Shown one piece after another: positions 24,360-36,909 of a stretch of 64,000 bases of DNA (the stretch's first letter is position 1; each line of letters starts with the position of its first letter). The stretch is from Gordionus sp. m RMFG-2023 (lineage: Eukaryota > Nematomorpha > Gordioida > Chordodea > Parachordodidae): contig NC_088777.1 of NCBI RefSeq assembly GCF_954871325.1, positions 30,605,366 to 30,669,365 on the forward strand, written 5' to 3'. Under the pieces are notes generated by a model that was given only the letters and a program-made list of their open reading frames with translations, searched no databases and had not been told where the DNA came from. The position numbers and the translations under genes are program-made.

Positions 24360-25893
24360 AAGGTCCGTATATTTTTAAAGATGGCCTATTTAGGCAGGAT
24401 ACTCATCTAGGTGGTTCTAGAATTTTTTAAAAAATAGAACCTCAACCTTTAACCAAAAATATAATTGTTCTTTATAAATACTATAGTATTTTAAAGAGAA
24501 GTAAAGAGTATAAACGCCGAATTTTAAAAATTAATTTTATTGAAAAGCCTAATTACGATTTCAAAGATATATATTTAGTTGAATATATAGGACAATGGCC
24601 AGGTTCCGCTTGCCATGGGAATTCCAAAAAGATTGTAAATCCTTATGTACGGACTTCAAATCAGTTATTATCAAACATTAGAAATCAAATAAAGGACAAT
24701 CAAACATGTCGCAATATTTATAATAATTATATATTTCAAAAAGACCCAATTAAACCAAAAAATTTAAAACAAATTTATAACTTAAATTATAAACTTAAAA
24801 AAGATACAAAAGTACCTCTAAATTTTGCGGATAATATTTTACAAATTACTAATGATCTACATATTTCGCCATTTATCCAATCAATAATTCACATCAAAGA
24901 GAAAACACCATCGATAATTTGTTATACTCATTTTATTATTAAAACTATTAAGTTTTTGTCAAACCAATCTGACTTCTGTATATTAGGCGTTGATAAAACA
25001 TTTAATTTGGGTGATCTATACCTAACTGCTATAATATTTAAACATATAGCAGTTAAGAGATATAAAACAGATGAATCCCCTATATTTTTAGGACCAATAT
25101 ATTTGCATGGAGATTCTGATATGACCACTTATCATACTTTTTTCTCTCATTTGCATTCTGTATTTTTAAAAAATAAAATAAATATTAAAATATCATATTT
25201 GGTAGTGACCAAGTAAAGGCTATAGTAAAACCTATTCAGGAAATATTTAAATTTAATACTCATTTAATATGCACACGTCATTTAAAAGACAATATAAGAA
25301 AATATTTGTCGGAAAAACAAGGTGTAAATGCTGTTATGTCTAAAAAAATTATACAGGATATTTTTTCTTTTAATGGGATTTTATTTTCTCGGAATGAACA
25401 AATATATAATGAAAAATTAAACGATTTATACAATTATTGTAATAATGAAAATTTAAATATTTTTTTGCCATATATTAAAAATAAATTTCAAAAAGTAATT
25501 TATGAACATGTTTACATTCCCCTAAAAAATTAAATAATAAATTGTTTATGGACAAATAACAAGCGAATCTATGAACCATGTTTTAAAATCATATATAAAC
25601 TGGAAACAACGTTCTTTAAAAGAATTAATCGAAAAAATTAAGGATATCACAATGTTACAAGAAAAAGAATTTGAAAGATCCTTCTCAGGAAAAGGAGAAT
25701 ATTTTTTAAATAATGAATATCGCAATTATTTAATACCCGAATCGATAGATTGTCATGATACATTAAATAATTTACTTAATAGTCAAAGCTAAGATAAATT
25801 ACATTCATTAGATAAAACTTTATCTGTTTTAAAACCAAAAGGCTCAAAAAAACCACATCAGCGACGTAGAAATAAAGCAGAAAGGACTCGATA
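24360..25893 (+). pseudogene. MULE-like DDE transposase pseudogene of a metazoan type
   Basis: One frame is open from about 24431 to 25216 without a start codon and encodes NPYVRTSNQLLSNIRNQIK, ILGVDKTFNLGDLYLTA (first catalytic aspartate), PIFLGPIYLHGDSDMTTYH (second acidic position) and FFSHLHSVF. It continues in the next frame with GSDQVKAIVKPI and LICTRHLKDNIRKYL, then NHVLKSYINWKQRSLKELI, GEYFLNNEYRNYLIPE and a basic tail KKPHQRRRNKAERTR near 25890. This pattern (xVLGVDKTFNLG, LGPxxLH-D, THLxCTRHLK) is one I know from repeated animal genes with a MULE-type transposase fold. It has an upstream stop near 24428 and two frameshifts (near 25200 and 25565), so it is a recent pseudogene. Exact superfamily is not certain. 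Confidence 0.8.
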
Positions 25894-26523
25894 AAATATT
25901 TTTTATAAATTTTAATTCCTTATTTTTCCCCAATTTTCCCCTGCTCATAATCTATTTCATCAATATATATAATTTTATTATCCTAAATGTATATTTAAAT
26001 CTTCTCTGCCGAACAAATTATATTTTATGAACGCAATAATTATATTATAATAACATTATATATCAATTTGGTAAAAATAATTATGATTTATATATGAATG
26101 AATAAAATGAATTACCATCGTTATTAATTTATCTGATTAATAAAAATTGCAAAATTTAAAAAAGACTACTAATTTTTTACGAAAATATAGATAATGCTAT
26201 AAAAAAAATCATAAATATTTTAGTCATCATGATAGAATATGGCGAAATTTATTAAACACATTCAAAAATATTATTTTTAAATTTTATAATAAAAAATTTA
26301 AAGACGCCATCTAGCGGATAGAATATTATTTCTTTTACTTTAATAAATAAAAAATGTTATGAACAATTTTAATTTTATAAAAGTATTGAAGCTAAAATAT
26401 CTAATAGATAATTTTTTACACCTGTCCAAACCTTTATCTTATTTATAAACTAATTAATTCTCAATTAATATTAGGAAAGTGAAAACCCACTGGAAAATGT
26501 TTGGAAATTTAATACATAAATAT
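25894..26523. other. AT-rich stretch, nothing assigned
   Basis: No protein, RNA gene or terminal repeat recognised. GACGCCATCTAGCGG near 26303 contains the inverse of the AGATGGCG word seen elsewhere in the window. Confidence 0.3.
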
Positions 26524-26807
26524 AAGCCGAGCGATATTTAGTAATAAAAAATTTATTATGTAATTAGCCGAGCGTATTTTAAATAATAAATGATTTATTA
26601 TGTGGTTAGCCGAGCCACATTTCCCAATCGAGCGATATTTAGTAATAAATGATTTATTATGTGGTTAGCCGAGCGATATTTCCCAGTCGAGCGATATTTA
26701 GTAATAAATGATTTATCATGTGGTTTGTCGAGCGACATTTACTAGCCGAGCGATATTTAGTAATAAATGATTTATTATGTGGGTAGCCGAGCGATAAATA
26801 GACCCAC
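26524..26807. repeat. Tandem array, ~60-bp unit with GCCGAGCGATATTTAGTAAT, about 5 copies
   Basis: Units consist of GCCGAGCGATATTTAGTAAT, AAATGATTTATTATGTGGTT and a shorter linker, repeated from 26526 to about 26805. The sequence is non-coding and somewhat richer in GC than its flanks. Confidence 0.8.
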
Positions 26808-27805
26808 CGAATCTTCCCATTTTTTCATATATTAGGATTAATTTTATACTATAATTCTTATTATTTCTTGTAATATATTTACTAAATCTTAATTGTTTAA
26901 TATATATTTTTATTTTTTATTTATATGGAAAGCTGAGAAAAAATAAGTTAACAAAATATTTATATAACAAAAAAATAAAATATTTATAAGAATTAAATAA
27001 AAACTCTAGTATATTTTTTTAATAAACGAAATATAATAATATAAAAAAATCTTAATTTCTTTATTTTCAATTTTCAAATAATATATAAAGTATTAAAAAA
27101 ATCGAAAATATAATATTTTATGTTTTAATATATTTAAAAATGTTTGAAAAATATATAATAATACTATTAAAAAAAAAGAACGGAGATGGTGTCACGCAGG
27201 GAAACAAAAATGAAAAAAATGTAATATTTTTTTTAAAAAAAAAGAAGTAAAATATATAAACTGTTGATAATGCAATGGTCTGCAGATAGTGAGCTTGATA
27301 CAATAACAATATATCGTTGCGCACGACTCAAAATCAATAGCATTTGACTAAATCTCGCATCTACCTCAAAAGGTTTGGTCATAAAAAAAGCCCAGGAGTA
27401 AGACAAAATTAAAATAATTTTTATTTTTATAATGTTAAAATAAAATAATATCGAAAAAATGAATATTGGTAATTATATTTAAATTTTCTCCCAAAACACA
27501 AAAAGAAGCAGAATTAGAATAAATAACGTATTATATTAAATTGCTAAAAGATATAAAACGAATACTATAAGAAATAATTAAACGTTTACTTTTAAATCGA
27601 TTTTGAACATTTGGAAAGAAAAAAATTTGCTGAAATTGTGTTTAAGGGTAAATTTCTATCAAGGTTAGTTTTTCTCATTAATGTTAAAAATTAGCGCAGA
27701 TATTCAAGAATCTCACTTAATTTTATTTCTTCTAATAATTTCCTTTCTATCGATATCATTAAAAAGGCTTCTAAATAATCCTGCCCAATATTTACTCGCA
27801 GCCCA
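26808..27805. other. AT-rich stretch, nothing assigned
   Basis: Long A/T runs; no gene or repeat ends found. A somewhat more complex segment at 27270-27390 was checked for a tRNA or SINE and none was found. Confidence 0.3.
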
Positions 27806-29049
27806 GGGGCGTCACTAGCCTTTACAATCTCAGGAGGCTCAACTAAAAAAACAAATATGTGGGGCTTCGCCCCCCCCCATACCCAATATTGGCCGGGTTT
27901 TATATTAATATATTATACTTTTTTAATTGAAATTTTCAAACTCTGAACAATTAATCTGAATTTCATCTTTTGTTATTTATTATGCATACAAATAATAAAA
28001 ATAAAACAATACAAGACATTTTTAAATATAATATTTTTTTAATACATCCATTTATTACAATATTAAATATTTTCGATTGCGAATCTAAAAAAAACTTATG
28101 TAGAATTACAAGTGATAAAGAAGGTTCAATTGATAATGGTTTTTAAAAACCGCACAGGGTGATATAATTCTTAGCAACCTACATTGACAAAATGTTATTA
28201 AATTAATATAACGTTGTGTTTCCATTTTAGACAATCTTTTATAAAATTGACTAATAAGGAGAAATTTATAGGCCTAACCAAATCAATAATTCTTAAAGAG
28301 GATTAAACGACTAATCCAAATCATAAGACTATATGGGTTAATGATAGATACTGCCAAGTCAATGTATATCAATTTTCTAAATACTAATCTAATTTGCTAA
28401 ATACCGACCAATATTTATTAAATTTAATATATTTTACATATATTATAACGGAATCACCTGGTCGAGTTCGGCCTCCTATATATCATCCCCCAAGGATAGA
28501 ACCATCAAGTTCGAATAAGAAAAAAAACATGATCTTTGTTGAGATTCGAATATATATTATAAATAAATTTGGTAGTACTAATGAAAAATAAACAAAATAC
28601 AAATTTGATAGGTCTACCTTGAGGCAGTATCTATCATTAATGGACTATATGGTGGATAGACCTAGATGACATTATAAAGATAGATAAGTAATCGAGAATT
28701 ATTGTGAGACATAAATTTCTAAAAGATTATCTTCCATTTTTAATGATATATAAACGACTAGACAGTTGACTATTATTGCTCATCTAAATTTTGCAATCAA
28801 ATGCACTTAGCAGCAGGAGTAATAATCTTAAATTACATAGACAAGCTGGTTGATTTACAGTAGTGTTGTTAAAAAGCCGAGTTTTATTGGCTCCGACCTC
28901 GAGGTCGTTGCTAAAAAATTTGCTCAGGTTCAAGCCGGCTCAAGTTTTGGTTCAAGCCGGCTCAGGATATGGCTCAAGCCGGCTCAGGAGTTGGCTCAGG
29001 CCGGTTCAAGAGTTGGCTCGAGTCTTATTTTAAGCCAAAATTTATTTAT

Positions 29050-30000
29050 TTAAATATGTTAAAACAATATAATATATATTTTTTTTTTTCAAACATAATA
29101 ATTTATATATTATGAAAATAGTTTATTGATTTGATGTTTTTTTAATAAAAAAAATAACATGCTGCTATTGTTGTATTGTAATATTTTTTTTTTGTTACAA
29201 TTTATTAGTGATTTTCACGCGCCTAAATTTTTAAGCAAAATAAATTTTTGAAGTTCAAAAATAATAAGAATTTTAAATTTTCACTTGATAAATTTTTTGG
29301 AGAATTTTCTTATAAATAAACAATCTTTGAGGTGAAATCTTTTATGTTTTTTTTAATCATCTTTGTAAAATTATTTATTTTTTTGTATATAAGAGGTGGT
29401 TTTTTCTAAATAATGTTTAAAAATATTTATATTAAACTTTCTTATGTTATTTTAGGCCTGTCCAGGATTACATACTATAACTATATATTCAGGGCTGGCT
29501 CGTCCATCTTTCAGTCGTTTGAGTTGATTATTGATATTTCTATCTTCAATATCAACAAATATTTTAACTTATAATAATATATATACATTTTGCTCCTTTT
29601 GGAAAATCCTCTCGTTGAGCCACATGAATGGCCTCCAGAACTCTTAGGTAGCTCACATGCTTATTTTTAACTATAAATATTAATATAATTAAAAATTCTT
29701 CCAGTCCAGTCTTGTAATTTTTAATGGATATTTTTAATATTTTAGTTTTTAAAATAACTTATACATTTTAAAAAATATTAAAAATACAATACATCTAGGA
29801 TTAATTTTTCTTTAATGCCGCTACGTCTATTTGTTATATAAGTGAATTAAATAAAGAATGCATATATTTATAAACTGCAGTAATAACCTAGTGTCGTAAA
29901 CGCTCATTTTCAGGTGATTTTTAAAAACGGCTAACTCAATTTATCCAGTAAAATATTACGCAATCCGGAAGATTTTGCTTAAAAATTTTAAATTTATATA
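29050..30000. other. AT-rich stretch inside the hAT element, nothing assigned
   Basis: Low-complexity A/T sequence without a recognisable coding family or repeat end. Confidence 0.3.
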
Positions 30001-30665
30001 AAATCGGGCTGGGCGGAAAAATTATTTATATATTGGGTCTGACTTTTCGAAACAAATTAAAAACTCATTCCGGATAGGATATATTTTTTAAAAAAAATGG
30101 GTCGAGCTTGGCTTATTATCAATAAGTTGTGTCAAATTGAGATCTATATTGTAAAAATATTTCAAGAAACAAAGCACTAATAATCGGGCTGGGCGGAAAA
30201 ATTATTTATATATTGGGTCGGACTTTTCGAAACAAATTAAAAAACTCATTCCGGATAGGATATATTTTTTTAAAAATATGGGTCGAGCTTGGCTTATTAT
30301 CATTAAGTTGTGTTAAATTGAGATATATTGTAAAAATATTTCAAGAAACAAAGCACTAATATTTTTCAATTTAAAAAATTTTTTTTGGGCTGGGCGAAAA
30401 AATTATTTATATATTGGGTCGGACTTTTCGAAACAAATTAAAAAACTCATTCCGGATAGGATATATTTTTTAAAAAAATGGGCCGAGCTTGGCTTATTAT
30501 CATTAAGTTGTGTCAAATAAAGATCTATATTCTAAAAATATTTCAAGAAACAAAGCACTAATATTTTTCAATTTATATAAAATCGGGCTGGGCGGAAAAA
30601 TTATTTATATATTGGGTCGGACTTTTCGAAACAAATTAAAAAACTCATTCCGGATAGGGTATATC
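30000..30665. repeat. Tandem array, ~190-bp unit, about 3.5 copies
   Basis: AATCGGGCTGGGCGGAAAAA begins units near 30003, 30183, 30388 and 30582. Each unit also carries TTGGGTCGGACTTTTCGAAA and CTCATTCCGGATAGGATATA. The CGGGC words resemble those in subterminal parts of hAT MITEs nearby (33060-33430). Confidence 0.82.
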
Positions 30666-31179
30666 TAAATATTTTTTAAGAAATACTGGCCAACAAATGG
30701 CTCTGCAGTTATCGGATATAATAATTAATATTAAAATAAACCACATTTAAAAATTTATAAACAATACTTAATAATATTAATAAAAACCACCTTAATGTTT
30801 TATAAATATTTACATCAAATTCTATGAAAAAATAAAGAAATAAAATGTTGAGTCAATAAAGGATTTAAAAGAAAAAAATTATTTATATTTTAATTTCTAT
30901 TCTATACCTAAAAAATAAAATATGTACAAAAAATATTAAAAAAACAGGATGTATGTAACTTTGCCTTTTTTATTTATGGCATGGCATAAGCATAAATAAT
31001 TATAATAATAATTTTAAAAAATTACATTCAACGATAAAAAAAAAATAGGAACTTGTTGTTGTTGAATCCATTATAAAATTTATTTTTTTAAATAATAATA
31101 ATTTATTTTTATTTGTAATTGTATGTTTAATTTATTTTTTTCATTTATAAAAGAATAATTGAAAATATAAGATAAAAAT

Positions 31180-32745
31180 AGCTCCGTGAAGTTGGCCGAA
31201 CGATTGGAAGCACTAACGATGAATCATATGTCATTTTTTAGTGCTTCGTTAGTGCTTCAATCCGTATAGTAACCGAATTTAAGGGAAAAAAGTTATAAGC
31301 AAAAATAAAAATTTGTGCCAACTTCACGCTTAAAAGTCGATTGAAAGCACTAACGATGAAACTTATATCATTCTTTAGTGCTTCGTTAGTAGAGGTTAGT
31401 GCTTCAATCCATTTTGTAGCCGATTTTATGAATAAAAAGTTATTCACGAAAAAAACAAAAATAAACAAATATTAGCGACGTGCCAAAACAAAAACTAGAG
31501 TAGTACTTAACATCCGGTTTTCGCCATTATTTAGTGCTTAATTAATGTATTTAAATTCCATTATTAATTTAGTTAACCGCCATATGGAAAAAAGTTATTA
31601 GCTAAATAAAAATTATGACGTCACGATTTAAGCGTGAAGTTGGCCGAACTTTTGGAAGCACTAACGATGAAACTTATATCATTCTTTAGTGCTTCGTTGG
31701 TAGAGGTTAGTGCTTCAATCAGTTCCGTAGCCGAATTTAAGAATAAAAAGTTATTCACGAAAAAAACAAAAATAAACAAATAATGGTGACGTGCCAAAAA
31801 AACTAGAGTAGTATTTAACATCCGGTTTTCGCTATTATTTAGTGCTTAATTAGTATATTTAAATTCCGTAATTTATTTTGTTAACCGTCATATGAAAAAA
31901 TTGTAACACGCAAAAGAAATTTTTAGAGGTCAAATTTCGGCTAGAAAATTATGAAAGCACTAACGATGAAACTTATATCATTCTTTAGTGCTTCGTTAGT
32001 AGAGGTTAGTGCTTTAATCAGTTTTGTAGCCGAATTTAAGAATAAAAAGTTATTCACGAAAAAAACAAAAATAAACAAATAATGGCGACGTGCCAAAACA
32101 AAAACTATAGGAGTACTAAACATCCGCTTTTCGCCCTTATTTAGTGCTTAATTAGTGTATTTAAATTCCGATATTAATTTGGTTAACCGTCTTTATAAAA
32201 AAATGTAATACGTTAAAGAAATGTTTAGAAGTCAAATTTTGGCCAGAAAATTATGAAAGCACTAACGATGAAATTTATATCCTTCTAGATGTTAGTGCTT
32301 GAATCATTTTTGTAGCCGAATTTAAGAATAAAAAGTTATTTGCGAAAAACGCAAATAATGGCGACGTGCCAAAACAAAAACTATAGTAGTACTACACAAC
32401 CGGTTTTGTCATTATTTAGAGCTCAATTAGTAATTTTGAATTCCATAATTAATTTGGTTAACCGTCTTTATAAAAAATTGTAATATGTTAAAGAAATGTT
32501 TAGGAGGTCAAATTTTGGCCAGAAAATTTTGAAAGCACTAACAATGAAATTTATATAATTCTTTCGAGCTTCTTAGTAGAGGTTAGTGCTTCAATCAGTT
32601 TAATAACCTAATTTAAAATAAAATAGTTATTAACAAAATAAACAAAAAATCTATCAGCGACAAACATTTTATTTTCACCATTATTTAGTGCTTATTTTGT
32701 AAAATTTAAACCCTATTTAGTTTGATTAAAAACCCCAAGTAATTA
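31180..32745 (-). repeat. Left arm of the Foldback-like element
   Basis: About five units, each with GAAGCACTAACGATGAAAC, TTCTTTAGTGCTTCGTTAGT, CGTGCCAAAACAAAAACTA and ATTTAGTGCTTAATTAGT. The outermost module is best preserved and the units decay toward the loop. Short open frames of 60-76 codons are repeat artefacts. Confidence 0.85.
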
Positions 32746-33056
32746 AAAAATGCATATTGTAACCAAGTCACAAAATATTATTTCCACTACTGTCTAAATA
32801 GGTCCATTGAACCCCATTCTTGTGTAATAATTATATAATTTTTATTATTTTATTGTAACAACTACATTTTTTCTCCAGCATCTATTATTCTGAGGTGTCA
32901 TTGAATGATATGGTTAAAAACATTCTCAGAAATTTTTTATTCTTAATTCAAATTGTTCTTTTTACATAGTTTTATTTTATTCGAAAAAATTACTCATATA
33001 TTTATTTCTATCATAAATTTTAGTTATATTAAGATCACAATATTATAAAGTACCCG

Positions 33057-33430
33057 TCGAACCGTGCTCAGACCTAATTTTTTTAAAATAAATCGGGTTC
33101 GGGCCTAATATTTTTTAAAAAAGGGCCGGGTAGGGTTGGGCCTAGAAATTTTATTAAATATATCTAAATTTATCAATTATATATTAAATTTTCTTTGTAA
33201 AATAAAAATATTTGATTTTATTTATTGAAACTAAACAACATATAACATATGTCTTTTATTTTGAGTAATTTTAAAAATTATTTGCTATATTTAAATAAAT
33301 TCGGGGACGACCGGGCCGGGTCGGTAAATTTTTTAAAAAAAATTTCTGGTTCGGGCTAGACCGGCAAAACTTTTTTAAAAAAATTTCGGACCGGGCTTGA
33401 AAAATTAGGCCCGATGCAGATCACTAATAC
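33057..33430. mobile_element. Short GGGCC-rich MITE in the Foldback loop
   Basis: The segment begins near GTACCCGTCGAACCGTGCTC and ends near GGCCCGATGCAGATCACTAA. Its two ends are imperfect inverted versions of each other (xTCxGxCCTAATTTTTT words) and GGGCCGGG words repeat inside. The layout is that of hAT-like MITEs, but a clean target duplication was not found. Confidence 0.45.
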
Positions 33431-33839
33431 TTATGTAGGAATTCTGAGAGTTCCTGATTTGATAAATTACTGACATATTAATCCTTCAAATTTTCTGACA
33501 TCTTTCTCGACGCCTAAGAAAATTTTAGACCAAAACATTAAAAAATTATATTCGATTCATAAATTTGACATTCGTCTTTATTAAAGTTTTTTAAAAAATT
33601 TTTTTTAAAAAATTATATCAAAATCAAAATGTTTTTTACATTAATTATGGAAAGTTATTTAACTATATAAGAATGTTTCACATTATGGAAATGTGTTACA
33701 TACTATAAAAATTTACAAGTAATCAAAATTTTTTGAGTAATATAAAAAATTAATCACAGAATTCCCCACATGTGATTAATAAATCAACACTCCGCTGTAA
33801 ACCATATAATAAATAAAAGCCTAACAGCTGCACACATTA

Positions 33840-34227
33840 CAAACAATCTTGAACCATCAAATTTATCTCAAGTAGATGGTTTAAGACCTGATGGTATGAC
33901 AACCATACCTTGGGCCCTCGGCAAATCACTCATTGGGACTACACGTGTGTCTCATCATTCCCTTCAAACATAAATTGCAATTTAATAACACAGGCAGAAA
34001 TTAAAAAGACAAACAAATACAAAAATTTTAAAAACTTCATATTCACTCCAGTAGTGATTTCTACTAACGGGCATTTTTTGCCTTCAACATTTATGTTTTT
34101 AAAAAATCTGCGTAATAAAATACGACTTTTCACAAATGAACCAAGAGAATTCCTTTTTATTCGACAAAAAATTAAAATAGAAATTTTTAGACACAATTAT
34201 GGTTCATTTTTGAGGACACAATTATAG
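33840..34227 (+). pseudogene. Retroelement-type C-terminal protein fragment in the Foldback loop
   Basis: The plus strand reads LEPSNLSQVDGLRPDGMTTI then PWALGK, continuing in the neighbouring frame with WDYTCVSSFPSNI, ITQAEIKKTNKYKNFKNFIF, TPVVISTNGHF and TNEPREFLFIRQKIKIEIF. I recognise this as the pattern RPDGxT-xPW-xGK-LxWDxTC ... AExxKxxKY ... F-PxxxETxG ... GEPRxxxFLxQR that is spread through invertebrate genomes downstream of reverse-transcriptase sequences. The D-x(n)-WD arrangement could be a nuclease core, which is inference. One frameshift separates the halves. No reverse transcriptase is beside it here, so it is a stray piece. Confidence 0.6.
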
Positions 34228-34339
34228 AGAATTTTATTTTTAATTATATAATTATAAATTATAATTTATTAATTAGGTTTTATTACATATTTTATAATTT
34301 TATATATTTTCATAATCCTTAGTGTATTACAATTTTTTA

Positions 34340-36900
34340 TAAAGATGGTTAACCAAATTAATTACGGAATTCAAATTTACTAATTGAGCACTAAATAATG
34401 GCAAAACCGGATGTTTATTACTACTATAGTTTTTGTTTTGGCACGTCGCCATTATTTGTTTATTTTTGTTTTTTTCGCAAAAATCTTTTTATTCTTAAAT
34501 TCGGCTACAAAAGTGATTGAACCATTAACCTCTACTAAGGAAGCCCTAAAGAAATGTATAAATTTCATCGTTAGTGCTTTCATATTTTTCTGGCCATAAT
34601 TTGATTTCTAAACATTTCTTTAGCGTATTACAATTTTTTATAAAGACGGTTAACCAAATTAATAACGGAATTTAAATACACTAATTAAGCACTAAATAAT
34701 GGCGAAAACCGGATGTTTAGTGCTCCTATAGTTTTTGTTGTCGCCATTATTTGTTTATTTTTGTTTTTTTCGTGAATAACTTTTTATTCTTAAATTCAGC
34801 TACAAAACTGATTAAAGCACTAACCTCTACTAACGAAGCACTAAAGAATGATATAAGTTTCATCGTTAGTGCTTTCATAATTTTCTAGCCGAAATTTGAC
34901 CTATAAAAATTACTTTTGCGTGTTACAATTTTTTCATATGACGGTTAACAAAATAAATTACGGAATTTAAATATACTAATTAAGCACTAAATAATGGCGA
35001 AAACCGGATGTATAGTACTCCTATAGTTTTTGTTTTGGCACGTCGCCATTATTTGTTTATTTTTATTTTTTTTGCTAATAACTTTTTATTCTCAAATTCT
35101 GATACAAACCTGTTTAAAGCACTAGCCACTACTAACGAAGCACTAAAAAATGATATAAGTTTCATCGTTAGTGCTTTCATAATTTTCTAGCCGAAATTTG
35201 ACCTCTAAAAATTTCTTTAGCATTTTACAATTTTTTCATATGACGGTTAACAAAATTAATAACGGAATTTAAATACACTAATTAAGCACTAAATAATGGC
35301 GAAAACCGGATGTTTAGTACTCCTATAGTTTTTGTTTTGGCACGTCGCCATTATTTGTTTATTTTTGTTTTTTTCGTGAATAACTTTTTATTCTTAAATT
35401 CGGCTACGAAACTTGAAGCACTAACCTCTACTAACGAAGCACTAAAGAATGATATAAGTTTCATCGTTAGTGCTTCCAAAAGTTCGGCCAACTTCACGCT
35501 TAAATCGTGACGTCATAATTTTTATTTAGCTAATAACTTTTTTTCCATATGGCGGTTAACTAAATTAATAATGGAATTTAAATACATTAATTAAGCACTA
35601 AATAATGGCGAAAACCGGATGTTAAATACTACTCTAGTTTTTGTTTTGGCACGTCGCCATTATTTGTTTATTTTTGTTTTTTTCGTGAATAACTTTTTAT
35701 TCTTAAATTCGGCTACGAAACTGATTGAAGCACTAACCTCTATTAACGAAGCACTAAAGAATGATATAAGTTTCATCGTTAGTGCTTCCAAAAGTTCGGC
35801 CAACTTCACGCTTAAATCGTGACGTCATAATTTTTATTTAGCTAATAACTTTTTTTCCATATGGCGGTTAACTAAATTAATAATGGAATTTAAATACATT
35901 AATTAAGCACTAAATAATGGCGAAAACCGGATGTTAAATACTACTCTAGTTTTTGTTTTGGCACGTCGCCATTATTTGTTTATTTTTGTTTTTTTCGTGA
36001 ATAACTTTATATTCTTAAATTCGGCTACGAAACTGATTGAAGCACTAACCTCTACTAACGAAGCACTAAAGAATGATATAAGTTTTATCGTTAGTGCTTC
36101 CAAAAGTTCGGCCAACTTCACGCTTAAATCGTGACGTCATAATTTGTATTTAGCTAATAACTTTTTTTTCCATATGGCGGTTAACTAAATTAATAATGGA
36201 ATTTAAATACATTAATTAAGCACTAAATAATGGCGAAAACCGGATGTTAAATACTACTCTAGTTTTTGTTTTGGCACGTCGCCATTATTTGTTTATTTTT
36301 GTTTTTTTCGTGAATAACTTTTTATTCTTAAATTTGGCTACGGAACTGATTGAAGCACTAACCTCTACTAACGAAGCACTAAAGAATGATATAAGTTTCA
36401 TCGTTAGTGCTTCCAAAAGTTCGGCCAACTTCACGCTTGAATCGTGACGTCATAATTTTTATTTAGCTAATAACTTTTTTTCCATATGGCGGTTAACTAA
36501 ATTAATAATGGAATTTAAATACATTAATTAAGCACTAAATAATGGCGAAAACCGGATGTTAAGTACTACTCTAGTTTTTGTTTTGGGACGTCGCCAATAT
36601 TTGTTTATTTTTGTTTTTTTTCGTGAATAACTTTTTATTTATAAATTCGGCTACAAAATGGATTGAAGCACTAATCTCTACTAACGAAGCACTAAAGAAT
36701 GATATAAGTTGCATCGTTAGTGCTTCCAATCGACTTTTAAGCGTGAAGTTGGCACAAATTTTTATTTTTGCTTATAACTTTTTTCCCTTAAATTCAGCTA
36801 CTATACGGATTGAAGCACTAACAAGCACTAACGAAGCACTAAAAAATGACATATGATTCTTCGTTAGTGCTTCCAATCGTTCGGCCAACTTCACGGAGCT
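34340..36900 (+). repeat. Right arm of the Foldback-like element
   Basis: About eight units, with starts of the word TTTTTGTTTTGGCACGTCGC near 34430, 35028, 35329, 35640, 35952, 36265 and 36577; spacing in the outer half is 309-313 bp. Because some periods divide by three, a 66-67-codon frame recurs in many units (each with ARRHYLFIFVFFVNNF). It appears mirrored in the left arm. Outer units are nearly identical, which suggests recent gene-conversion-like homogenisation. The right arm is about 1 kb longer than the left. Confidence 0.87.
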
Positions 36901-36909
36901 GATAAAAAT

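Larger units (their letters stand above)
31180..36900. mobile_element. Foldback-like element with long inverted arms made of ~312-bp tandem repeats
   Basis: The ends are exact inverted repeats: AGCTCCGTGAAGTTGGCCGA at 31180 and its reverse complement ending at 36900. Directly outside lies the same 9-bp word GATAAAAAT (31171-31179 and 36901-36909), a target duplication. The left arm (to ~32745) and the right arm (from ~34340) are tandem arrays of the same unit in opposite direction. This plan (inverted arms of tandem repeats, 9-bp duplication) is that of Drosophila Foldback elements, and 9-bp duplications are also usual for the Mutator superfamily. No transposase of its own is visible, so it would need one supplied in trans. 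Confidence 0.88.

Noticed and set aside
27270-27390. Possible tRNA or tRNA-derived SINE
   Set aside because: No A and B box pair and no cloverleaf could be formed on either strand.
28440-28520. GTTCG words suggesting a tRNA T-arm
   Set aside because: No acceptor, anticodon or D-arm could be placed around them.
34411-36856. Recurring 60-92-codon open frames with ARRHYLFIFVFFVNNF, as a possible tandem gene family of membrane peptides
   Set aside because: They are the same phase of the ~312-bp repeat unit, are mirrored in the left arm, break when the period is not a multiple of three, and coincide with foldback arms.
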